NCBI RefSeq assembly: GCF_900250075.1
Contig: NZ_LT977070.1
Coordinates: 868,001-932,000 of the forward strand
DNA: 64,000 nucleotides
Source of the DNA: Cupriavidus taiwanensis
Lineage (GTDB): Bacteria > Pseudomonadota > Gammaproteobacteria > Burkholderiales > Burkholderiaceae
Reading direction: 5' to 3'
Numbering within the stretch: the first letter of the stretch is position 1; every line of letters begins with the position of its first letter. The position numbers and the translations under genes are program-made. The notes beneath the pieces are model-generated. The model made no database searches and was not told the DNA's origin. It saw only the letters and a list, made by a program, of their open reading frames with translations. Below are positions 57,611 to 64,000 of this stretch, piece after piece.

Positions 57611-58583
57611 GCCAAGGGTCGCGGTGGTGGTGCCCACCTGGCGCCGGCCGGCGCTGCTGGCGCGCTGCCTGCAGGCGCTGTGCGCGCAGCGCCTGCCCGC
57701 GCACGCGTACGAGATCATCGTTGCCGACGATGGCTGCGAGGCCCGTATCGAACGGCTGGTGGCGCTGATGGCGGCGCAACATCCGCACCATGCGCTGCGC
57801 TATGTGCCGGTGCCGGGCACGCAGGGGCCGTCGGGTGCGCGCAATGCCGGCTGGCGCCGCGCGCGCGCGTCCGTGATTGCGTTTACCGACGACGACACCG
57901 TGCCGGACCCGGGCTGGCTCGAAGCGGGCTGCGCGGCGCTGGCGAAGCAGCCGGAGTGCTGCGCCGTGGCAGGCACCGTGCACGTGCCGCTGCCGGCGCG
58001 GCCGACCGACCACGAGCGCGATACCGGCGGCCTTGCGCACGCCGAGTTCGTCACCGCCAATTGCTTCGTCCGGCGCGACGCGCTGTTGCGCATCGGCGGC
58101 TTCGACGAGCGCTTCACGCGCGCGTGGCGCGAGGATTCGGACCTGCAGTTCCGGCTGATCGAGCAGGTCTGCCCGGTGGGGCGAGCGCCCGCGGCCGTGG
58201 TGGCGCATCCGGTGCGTCCGGCCGCATGGGGCAGCAGCGTGGCGGCGCAGGCCAAGGTGTATTTCGACGCGCTGCTGTACAAGAAGCATCCGCGCCTGTA
58301 CCGGCAGCGCATTCGCCGCGTGCCGCCCTGGCATTACTACGTGACGGTGCTGGCGCTGCTGGCCGCGCCGAGCGCATGGCTGGCGGGCGCGCCGGCCGTG
58401 GCCGCGGCGGCGGGCCTGCTGTGGCTCGGATTTACCGCGGCATTCTGCGCGCGGCGCCTGCGCGGCGCGGCGCTGACGCCGGCCCATGTGGCCGAGATGG
58501 CGTTCACCTCCATGCTGATACCGCCGCTGTCGCTTTACTGGCGGCTGCGCGGCGCGCTGGCCTTCCGGGTGGTGTTCCTATGA
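57597..58583 (+). CDS. Family 2 glycosyltransferase with C-terminal membrane helices
   Basis: A 328-residue GT-A enzyme. It starts with VAVVVPTWRRPALLARCL, has the VADDGC motif and the metal site AFTDDDTVPDPGWLE near residues 96-110, then FDERFTRAWREDSDL as the catalytic base region. Two or three hydrophobic helices near the end (about 245-320) anchor it in the inner membrane, suggesting action on a lipid-linked acceptor. It overlaps both neighbouring genes. Confidence 0.87.
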   Translation: MDRPEPRVAVVVPTWRRPALLARCLQALCAQRLPAHAYEIIVADDGCEARIERLVALMAAQHPHHALRYVPVPGTQGPSGARNAGWRRARASVIAFTDDDTVPDPGWLEAGCAALAKQPECCAVAGTVHVPLPARPTDHERDTGGLAHAEFVTANCFVRRDALLRIGGFDERFTRAWREDSDLQFRLIEQVCPVGRAPAAVVAHPVRPAAWGSSVAAQAKVYFDALLYKKHPRLYRQRIRRVPPWHYYVTVLALLAAPSAWLAGAPAVAAAAGLLWLGFTAAFCARRLRGAALTPAHVAEMAFTSMLIPPLSLYWRLRGALAFRVVFL

Positions 58584-59710
58584 ACGCACGCGTGGAGCCG
58601 GTCACGGCCTTGCCCCTCGCACGGCATCCGCAGCAGGCGGCGCGGCGCGGCGCGGCGCCGGCGCGCGCGCGGCGCATCGCGGTGTTCCGCGCGCTCCAGC
58701 TGGGCGACATGCTGTGCGCGGTGCCGGCGCTGCGGGCGCTGCGCGCGGGCGAGCCCGAGGCCCGCATCACGCTGATCGGCCTGCCGTGGGCACAGGAGTT
58801 CGTGTCGCGCTTCAGTGCGCTGGTGGATGACCTGATGGTGTTTCCCGGCGCACCGGGGATGCCGGAACAGCCTTGCGCCGAGGCCGCCGCCGGCCCGTTC
58901 TACGCGGCCGCGCACGCCGCGCGCTTCGACTTGGCGATCCAGCTGCACGGCAGCGGCGCGCTCACCAACGCCGTGGTGCAGCGCCTGGGCGCCCGGCGCA
59001 TGGCCGGCTTCTGTCCGGACCCCGCCGCGGCGCGCTGCAGCCGCGCCGGCGTGCTGGTGCCGTGGCCGCAGGGCAACGAGGTCGAGCGGCTGCTGGCGCT
59101 GATGCAGGCGCTGGGCTATCCGTGCGCGGACCGCAGCCTGGCGTTTCCGCTGCGTCCGCTCGACCGCGCCAGCTGGCGGCTGCTGGCCGCCGAGCATGGG
59201 CTGGTTGCCGGCGAATACGTCTGCCTGCACGCGGGCGCGCGCATGCTGTCGCGGCGCTGGCCGGTGGAGCGCTTTGCCGAGGCCGGGCGCGCGCTGCGGC
59301 GCCACTGGAAGGTGGTGCTGACCGGCAGCCGCGACGAGGCCGCGCTGGTGGCGCAGCTGGCGCGGCGCCTGGGCAAGCCGGTGGTCAACCTGTGCGGGCA
59401 GACCGCGCTGGGCACGCTGGCCGCGCTGATCCGCGATGCACGCCTGCTGCTGTGCAATGACACCGGCGCTTCGCATATCGCCGCGGCAGTGGGCACGCCC
59501 AGCGTGGTGGTGTCCTGCGGCAGCGACAGCGCGCGCTGGGCGCCGCTCGACACCACGCTGCACCGCGTGCTGGCGGACCAGCCCGCATGCCGCCCATGCA
59601 TGCACCAGCGCTGCCCGCTCGCGGGGCACCCGTGTGCGTCGAACATCAGCGTGGCCAGCGTGGTGGAAGCCGCGCTGGCGCTGGCGTCCCGGGAGCGCGG
59701 CCATGGCTAG
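58580..59710 (+). CDS. Family 9 glycosyltransferase (second)
   Basis: A 376-residue heptosyltransferase-like enzyme. It shows RIAVFRALQLGDMLCAVPAL near residue 32, an LQLHGSGALTNAVV acceptor-domain segment, VCLHAGARMLSRRWP and LLLCNDTGASHIAAAVGTPSVV in the C-terminal domain. Its N-terminus of about 30 Ala/Arg-rich residues is unusual and may be a mis-annotated extension, yet ATG 58580 overlaps the upstream stop in an ATGA junction that supports it. The donor is probably ADP-heptose or a similar sugar. Confidence 0.87.
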   Translation: MNARVEPVTALPLARHPQQAARRGAAPARARRIAVFRALQLGDMLCAVPALRALRAGEPEARITLIGLPWAQEFVSRFSALVDDLMVFPGAPGMPEQPCAEAAAGPFYAAAHAARFDLAIQLHGSGALTNAVVQRLGARRMAGFCPDPAAARCSRAGVLVPWPQGNEVERLLALMQALGYPCADRSLAFPLRPLDRASWRLLAAEHGLVAGEYVCLHAGARMLSRRWPVERFAEAGRALRRHWKVVLTGSRDEAALVAQLARRLGKPVVNLCGQTALGTLAALIRDARLLLCNDTGASHIAAAVGTPSVVVSCGSDSARWAPLDTTLHRVLADQPACRPCMHQRCPLAGHPCASNISVASVVEAALALASRERGHG

Positions 59711-60650
59711 GCGGCTGCGCATCCTGACCTGGCACGTGCACGGTAACTACCTGTATTACCTGTCGCAGATCCCGCACGAGCTGTACCTGGTCACGCGCGA
59801 TGACGGCACGCCCGGCTATGCCGGCGCCGGCGGCGCGCTGCCGTGGGGGGCCAACGTGCACGAGGTGCCTTACGATGCGGTCCCGGCCGGCCGCTTCGAC
59901 TGCGTGCTGTACCAGCACCGCCACCATTACGAGCATGACCGCGCGGACCTGCTCAGCGCCGCGCAGCGCGCGCTGCCGGCGATCTACCTGGAACACGATC
60001 CGCCGCAGGAACACCCGACCAACACGCGCCATCCGGTGCAGGACCCGTCGATGCTGCTGGTGCACGTGACGCCGTTCAACGCGCTGATGTGGAACAGCGG
60101 CGTCACGCCGTGCCGCGTGATCGAGCACGGCGTGCTGGTCGACGAGGCGGTGCGCTACAGCGGCGAACTGGCGCGCGGCATCAGCGTGGTCAACCACCTG
60201 TCGCGGCGCGGCCGCCGCCTCGGCGCCGACCTGTTCGCGCGCGTGCGCGAGCAGGTGCCGCTGGACCTGGTCGGGATGGCGGCGCAGGAGGCGGGGGGAC
60301 TGGGCGAGATACCGAACCCGGAACTGGCGGCGTTTGTCGCGCGCTACCGCTTCTTCTTCAACCCGATCCGCTACACCAGCCTGGGGCTGGCGGTGGTGGA
60401 GGCGATGATGCTTGGGGTGCCGGTGGTGGGCCTGGCCACCACCGAGCTGGCCACGGTGATCCAGAGCGGCAACAACGGCTATGTCGATACCCGCGTCGAG
60501 GTGCTGGTCAGAGTGATGCGCGAACTGCTGGACGATCCGGAACTGGCGCGCGCCTGGGGCGAGCGCGGCTGCCGGCTGGCGCGCGAGCGCTTCGGCATCG
60601 GCCGCTTCGTGGCGGAGTGGGACGAGACGCTGCGCGCGGTCTGCGCGTGA
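59703..60650 (+). CDS. GT4-like glycosyltransferase
   Basis: A 315-residue protein with a GT-B shape. Near the end NPIRYTSLGLAVVEAMMLGVPVVG resembles the donor-binding EX7E-type motif of family 4 transferases, though the first half (ILTWHVHGNYLYYLSQIPHELYLV, QHRHHYEHDRADLL) diverges strongly from well-known members. It overlaps the GT9 stop by 8 bases and closes the rightward block. The sugar transferred is unknown. Confidence 0.8.
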   Translation: MARRLRILTWHVHGNYLYYLSQIPHELYLVTRDDGTPGYAGAGGALPWGANVHEVPYDAVPAGRFDCVLYQHRHHYEHDRADLLSAAQRALPAIYLEHDPPQEHPTNTRHPVQDPSMLLVHVTPFNALMWNSGVTPCRVIEHGVLVDEAVRYSGELARGISVVNHLSRRGRRLGADLFARVREQVPLDLVGMAAQEAGGLGEIPNPELAAFVARYRFFFNPIRYTSLGLAVVEAMMLGVPVVGLATTELATVIQSGNNGYVDTRVEVLVRVMRELLDDPELARAWGERGCRLARERFGIGRFVAEWDETLRAVCA

Positions 60651-60665
60651 CCTCGCCCCGTGCCG

Positions 60666-61079
60666 TCAGGCCGGACCGCCGTGGCCGTGGAGCCTCGCGC
60701 GGCTGCCCGACGACGCCGTGCAGCACACCAGGTAGTAGGCGCGCTTGAACTGCAGCGCGGCTTCCAGCCGGCGTCCGGCGGCCGCTTCGGCGAACGCCGC
60801 CTGCAGGCAGCGTTCGATGCTGTCGGCGGTGCCATCCTGCTCGAACAGTCCCGGTGCGCGCTGCTCCCATAGCCGCATCAGCACGGCGCGGCGCTGCGCC
60901 AGGGTGTGCGGCGGCCAGCCGTGGTCGCGGCTGAGCAGTTCTACCCGCGTCGCCAGCAGCGTTTCCAGCAGCAGGGTAGGCCTTGCCAGGCGCGCGCGCA
61001 GGGGCGTGGCCGCGGCCGGCACGGTGGCATCGACCAGTGCCGCGGGCAGGTCCATGGCGTTGGGGGGGAGGTCGGTCAT
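60666..61079 (-). CDS. Unknown small helical protein
   Basis: A 137-residue protein of unknown family, convergent with the GT4-like gene 15 bp away. It is mostly alpha-helical by composition, with a Leu/Arg-rich middle (ARPTLLLETLLATRVELL). No signal peptide or metal motif is visible. ATG 61079 is preferred; ATG 61055 is possible. Coding quality looks genuine (high third-position GC), but I cannot suggest a function. Confidence 0.55.
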   Translation of the reverse strand: MTDLPPNAMDLPAALVDATVPAAATPLRARLARPTLLLETLLATRVELLSRDHGWPPHTLAQRRAVLMRLWEQRAPGLFEQDGTADSIERCLQAAFAEAAAGRRLEAALQFKRAYYLVCCTASSGSRARLHGHGGPA

Positions 61080-61164
61080 GGCAGCCAGCCAAATGAAGCC
61101 GGGCAAGCGGCCGGGCATGCAGCGGAGCGCGACACCAGCGTGCCGCGCGTTGTGGCGGCGGGTT

Positions 61165-61812
61165 TCATTCCGTCGCCGTTTCGGTGGCGGATTCTTCGGC
61201 GTCGGCCAGTGCGATGGCCGCCGCGCGCTGCGCCAGCGGCTCGGCCGCCCGGATGCGCAGCACGGTCTGGCGCGAGGTGCTGAAGCGCCGCGCGGTCTCG
61301 CTGACCGAATAGCCTGCCGACAGCGCGCTCAGGATCGCGTGGCGCTGCTCGGGCGTGTGCTTGGGCGGACGGCCCACCTGGCGCCCCATGGCCTTGGCCG
61401 CGGCCAGGCTTTCGCGCACGCGCACGCTGCGGGTCGCGCCTTCGAGCGCCGCGACCGCACGCAAGACCTCGACCGCGTCGGGCGGCGTCGCGCTGGCGAG
61501 GTCATCGCGCGACAGCTGCACGCAGTACAGCGCCACGCCCAGCAGGCGGAAGCGCCGGACCGTGGCCAGCACTTCGGGCACGCTCCAGCCCAGGCTGCAC
61601 AGGCGCAGCGCAACCACCGCGTCGCCCGGCTGCACCTGGTGCTGCAGCGCGCGCAGGCGCGAGCGCTGCAGTGCCGGCACCGAGGCGGGCGCGGCCTCCC
61701 AGAACACGTGTTGCGGGTCGACGCCATAGCCGGCGGCGCTAGCGGCCTGCAGTTCATCCTGGATCGCCGACGCTGCATCGGCGCAATTGGAGTAGAGGAA
61801 GGTGGTCGGCAT
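61165..61812 (-). CDS. Degenerate serine-resolvase-like protein with HTH
   Basis: A 215-residue protein laid out like a Tn3-type resolvase: an N-terminal resolvase-like fold (about residues 1-135), a linker helix with RESLAAAKAMGRQVGRPPKH and a C-terminal helix-turn-helix (SVSETARRFSTSRQTVLRI, about 170-188). The active-site signatures are missing: the N-terminal R-V-S motif reads LYSNC and the later D-R-L-x-R segment reads LRLCSLGW. It is therefore probably a DNA-binding protein without recombinase activity. It could be a regulator or a decayed invertase. Confidence 0.75.
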   Translation of the reverse strand: MPTTFLYSNCADAASAIQDELQAASAAGYGVDPQHVFWEAAPASVPALQRSRLRALQHQVQPGDAVVALRLCSLGWSVPEVLATVRRFRLLGVALYCVQLSRDDLASATPPDAVEVLRAVAALEGATRSVRVRESLAAAKAMGRQVGRPPKHTPEQRHAILSALSAGYSVSETARRFSTSRQTVLRIRAAEPLAQRAAAIALADAEESATETATE

Positions 61813-62172
61813 GATGGTGTCGGACGGCGCGCGCGCCGCACGCTGGTGAGAGCGGTCCGGGCAGAGGATTCTGTTCCGGCTGGTTGCGGGATAACGCAAC
61901 GGTTGCCATAGCTGCCGCAACTTTCATGCCGCGCGTCACGCCTCTCCTCAAAGCGGTGCAACGCCATACCCGTGGGCAAAGACGATGCGGACATGCCATG
62001 CGCGGCCCCACGCGCCGTCGCGGGCACAATTACAAGGCTTCGCGCAGGAATTGCAATGACACGCAGGCCGGCCCGCCATGCGCGCGCCGCGGCGCCTGAT
62101 GCGGCGCGGGCACGGAATCTGCCTTCCTTGCGGGGCGAAGCCGGAGTGCCGGCTCCCCACCAGGAGAGAACC
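61813..62172. other. Divergent region between resolvase-like and hemerythrin genes
   Basis: A 360-bp gap. A long in-frame extension of the hemerythrin frame exists but lacks similarity to the family, so it is read as non-coding. Nothing like a repeat or RNA gene is apparent. The hemerythrin ribosome site AGGAGAG lies at its right end. Confidence 0.5.
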
Positions 62173-62640
62173 GTGGACAAGTCGAAGATCCCCGCAGACC
62201 AGGCCGAGGCACTCGGTGCCTTGATGGACGACCACCGTGCGGTCAAGAAGCAGTTCAAGGCGTTCAAGGACACCGACGACCGCGACGAGAAGGAATCGAT
62301 CGCGCTCGACGTGTGCCACCAGCTCACGGTGCACGCCACCATCGAGGAAGAAATTTTCTACCCGGCGTTGCGGGGCGTCAGCGAAGAAATCGATGACATG
62401 CTGGACGAGGCCCAGGTCGAGCACCAGGTCGCCAAGGACCTGATCGCCGCGATCGAGGAGGACCCCGCCGGCGACATGCTCGAGGCCAGCTTCACGGTGC
62501 TGTCGGAATATGTTTCCCACCACGTCGAGGAAGAGGAAGGCGAGCTGTTCAAGAACGTGATCAAGGAAAAGGTCGACCTGCGCGAGGTGGCGCAGACCAT
62601 GGCCGCGCGCAAGGAAGAGCTGATGCGCGAGACCGCCTGA
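62173..62640 (+). CDS. Hemerythrin HHE-domain protein (GTG start)
   Basis: A 155-residue cytosolic helical-bundle protein with a probable di-iron site. The iron-ligand pattern is seen in DDHRAVKKQF, then HATIEEEIFYPAL, EHQVAKDLI and SHHVEEEEGELF. Such proteins bind oxygen, NO or iron or help repair iron centres. The open frame extends 67 codons upstream, but a GTG at 62173 with AGGAGAG seven bases before it gives the right length. It is close to the fdxA gene, consistent with redox or iron use. Confidence 0.88.
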   Translation: MDKSKIPADQAEALGALMDDHRAVKKQFKAFKDTDDRDEKESIALDVCHQLTVHATIEEEIFYPALRGVSEEIDDMLDEAQVEHQVAKDLIAAIEEDPAGDMLEASFTVLSEYVSHHVEEEEGELFKNVIKEKVDLREVAQTMAARKEELMRETA

Positions 62641-62775
62641 CGCGGCGGTGCCGGGCGGGCGCGGCGCCCGGCCGCTTCAGCGGATTTGAAGAAGTCGCAC
62701 AAGCCGGGGTGCTCCACGCGCCCCGGCCGGCCGTTACCATCACGCACTGTTTCCATGCCGTGCCGTAACTGCCCA

Positions 62776-63105
62776 ATGACCTTTGTCGTGACGGATGCCT
62801 GCATCCAGTGCCGCCATACCGACTGCGTCGAAGTCTGCCCGATGTCGTGCTTCCACGAAGGGCCGAACTTCCTTGCCATCGATCCCGACCAATGCATTGA
62901 CTGCTCGATGTGCGTGCCGTTGTGCCCCGTCGGCGCGATCTATTCCGAGCATGACCTGCCGGAAGCCCAGCGCCATTTCCTGGCGCTCAACGCCGAGCTG
63001 TCGCGACGGCCCGACTGGCTGCCGCTGATGAAGGCGAAGGGACCGCTGCCCGACCACGAGCAATGGGCCGGCCATCCTGACCGCCTGTCGTTGCTGCGGC
63101 GCTAG
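62776..63105 (+). CDS. fdxA: FdxA-type ferredoxin (7Fe)
   Basis: A 109-residue low-potential ferredoxin with two iron-sulfur clusters. The first half shows TDACIQCRHTDCVEVCP and the second CIDCSMCVPLCPVGAI, a full set for one 3Fe-4S and one 4Fe-4S cluster as in Azotobacter FdxA. It starts at ATG 62776; the frame upstream includes an ATG but no family similarity. Its stop shares CTAG with the convergent ModE-like gene. Confidence 0.92.
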   Translation: MTFVVTDACIQCRHTDCVEVCPMSCFHEGPNFLAIDPDQCIDCSMCVPLCPVGAIYSEHDLPEAQRHFLALNAELSRRPDWLPLMKAKGPLPDHEQWAGHPDRLSLLRR

Positions 63106-64000
63106 CGCTGCGGCGTGTCGCGGTAGTCCGGGAAGGCTTCCGGCAAGGTCTGCACGGTGCCGGTCAGGGTGCCGTCATAGCCGGGCAGCGCGTTGACGCG
63201 CTGGCGGAAGGCCTCGCTGGTCAGCGCCCCGACCGCGCCGGCCAGCGCCGCGCTGCGCAGCTTGGCGCGCTCGATCGCAAAGAAGTAGCGCTCCTTGATC
63301 ACCGGCACGAAGGCCATCCCGAAGCGCCGCGCCGCGGTCTCCACGCCGAAGCCCACGTCGGCCATGCCACTGCCGATGTACGCCGCCACCGCGGCGTGGG
63401 TGAATTCGCCATTGCTGTAGCCCTCGATGCGCGCGCCGTCGATGCCGCGCGCCGCCAGCATCAGGTCCAGCAGCAGCCGCGTGCCGGAGCCGACCTGCCG
63501 GTTGACGAAGCGCACCTCGCGCCGGGTCAGGTCCTCGAGCGTGTGGATGCCGAGCGGGTTGCCCGGCCGCACGAACAGTCCCTGGCTGCGCACCGCCAGG
63601 TGCACCAGGCAGTGGGTTTCGGGCTTGAGCCAGGTGGTGAAGTGGCGCCACATGCCGTGCTCGAACTCGCCCACCGGCACATGGAAGCCGGCGATGTCGC
63701 AGGCGCCCTCGGCCAGCGCGGCCACGGCCTCGACGCTGCCGCAGTACTTCAGGTCGTGCCGCACCTGCTGCTCGTCGAGGAAGTCGCGCAGCGCCGCCAC
63801 CGCGAAGCCGTGGCTGGCATGCAGCCGTGCCGTCGCCTCCGGCTGCGCCATCAGCTTCTTCAGCTCGATCTCCAGTTCGGACGCCAGGCTGTCCAGCGTC
63901 GGCGACAGCCGCGCCCCGATCCGCTTGCTGGCCCACACCAGCTGCTGCGCCAGCGGCGTCAGCGCGCTGCCGCGCCCGCGCGTCTTGTCGATCAGCGGGC
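63102..64000 (-). CDS. ModE-like regulator with PBP-like domain (partial, N-terminus outside window)
   Basis: The frame runs to the window edge, so the N-terminus is missing and the internal ATG near 63938 is not the start. The visible beginning (LIDKTRGRGSALTPLAQQLVWA) matches the wing end of a ModE/LysR-type helix-turn-helix. The remaining 270 residues are a periplasmic-binding-like domain (SHGFAVAALRDFL, ACDIAGFHVPVGE, VNRQVGSGTRLLLDLML) of the COG1910 type. Such proteins respond to molybdate or similar oxyanions or to substrates of oxidoreductases. The ligand is inferred only from family. Confidence 0.85.
   Translation of the reverse strand, partial: PLIDKTRGRGSALTPLAQQLVWASKRIGARLSPTLDSLASELEIELKKLMAQPEATARLHASHGFAVAALRDFLDEQQVRHDLKYCGSVEAVAALAEGACDIAGFHVPVGEFEHGMWRHFTTWLKPETHCLVHLAVRSQGLFVRPGNPLGIHTLEDLTRREVRFVNRQVGSGTRLLLDLMLAARGIDGARIEGYSNGEFTHAAVAAYIGSGMADVGFGVETAARRFGMAFVPVIKERYFFAIERAKLRSAALAGAVGALTSEAFRQRVNALPGYDGTLTGTVQTLPEAFPDYRDTPQR

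Noticed and set aside
63102..63938. Taking the ATG-like start near 63938 as the true start of the ModE-like gene
   Set aside because: The codon is a GTG inside a continuous frame that goes on to the window edge with helix-turn-helix-like sequence, so the gene begins outside the window.

Overview
The window is about 64 kb of a high-GC proteobacterial chromosome. Tripartite-tricarboxylate (Bug/TctC) binding proteins, a Burkholderia-type porin, many LysR regulators and the gene order exbB-exbD-lpxK-ycaR-like-kdsB-adk all point to Burkholderiales, most likely Cupriavidus or a close relative. The genus is inferred from gene style; no rRNA or tRNA gene was found to confirm it. Coding density is high. 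Genes are cut at both ends (a flavin monooxygenase at base 1, a ModE-like regulator at base 64000).

Layout. 1-14.4 kb: partial flavin monooxygenase, a PACE efflux pump with divergent LysR regulator, a four-gene MdtABC-type RND efflux operon with its outer membrane factor, and a divergent OmpR-type response regulator and sensor kinase pair. 14.6-23.5 kb: housekeeping and repair (plsY, ybaK-like, xerD, ogt, queG, tsaE, amiC), with a Bug protein, a chalcone-isomerase-like protein and an AEC carrier between them. 23.5-28.1 kb: transporter, methyltransferase and regulator pairs and a short-chain dehydrogenase. 28.3-32.7 kb: minus-strand envelope block exbB-exbD-lpxK-Trm112-like-kdsB-adk, supplying proton-motive energy to the outer membrane, lipid A 4'-phosphate, CMP-Kdo and nucleotide balance.

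32.73-33.80 kb is a 1.07 kb non-coding region. It contains four spaced copies (A-D) of a three-box module built from TTTCCACA/TGTGGA motifs that resemble DnaA boxes. Internal spacing is identical to the base in copies A-C, and parts of it hold in copy D. It is the strongest unexplained structure in the window. It is followed by xseA and sodB.

36.4-43.6 kb: an accessory catabolic island (porin, Bug protein, YtcJ-like amidohydrolase, LysR, LacI, quinone-oxidoreductase-like gene). Two near-identical LacI-type palindromes tie the LacI gene to the LysR gene and to the oxidoreductase gene. 43.6-48.0 kb: two small unknown proteins, a UdgX-type uracil-DNA glycosylase, and a 900-residue ABC exporter fused to a degenerate histidine-kinase ATPase-like segment and a complete receiver domain, an unusual architecture.

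48.0-60.7 kb: a surface-glycan locus of two divergent blocks. The left block has a GT2, a PIG-L deacetylase, UDP-glucuronate decarboxylase and a GT4. The right block has an SDR, a heptose-bisphosphatase-like HAD enzyme, a GT9, a NodU/CmcH carbamoyltransferase, a GT2, a GT9 and a GT4-like enzyme, mostly with overlapping stop and start codons. No flippase, polymerase or ABC exporter gene lies among them. 60.7-64 kb: an unknown protein, a catalytically degenerate resolvase-like protein, a hemerythrin, a FdxA ferredoxin and the partial ModE-like regulator.
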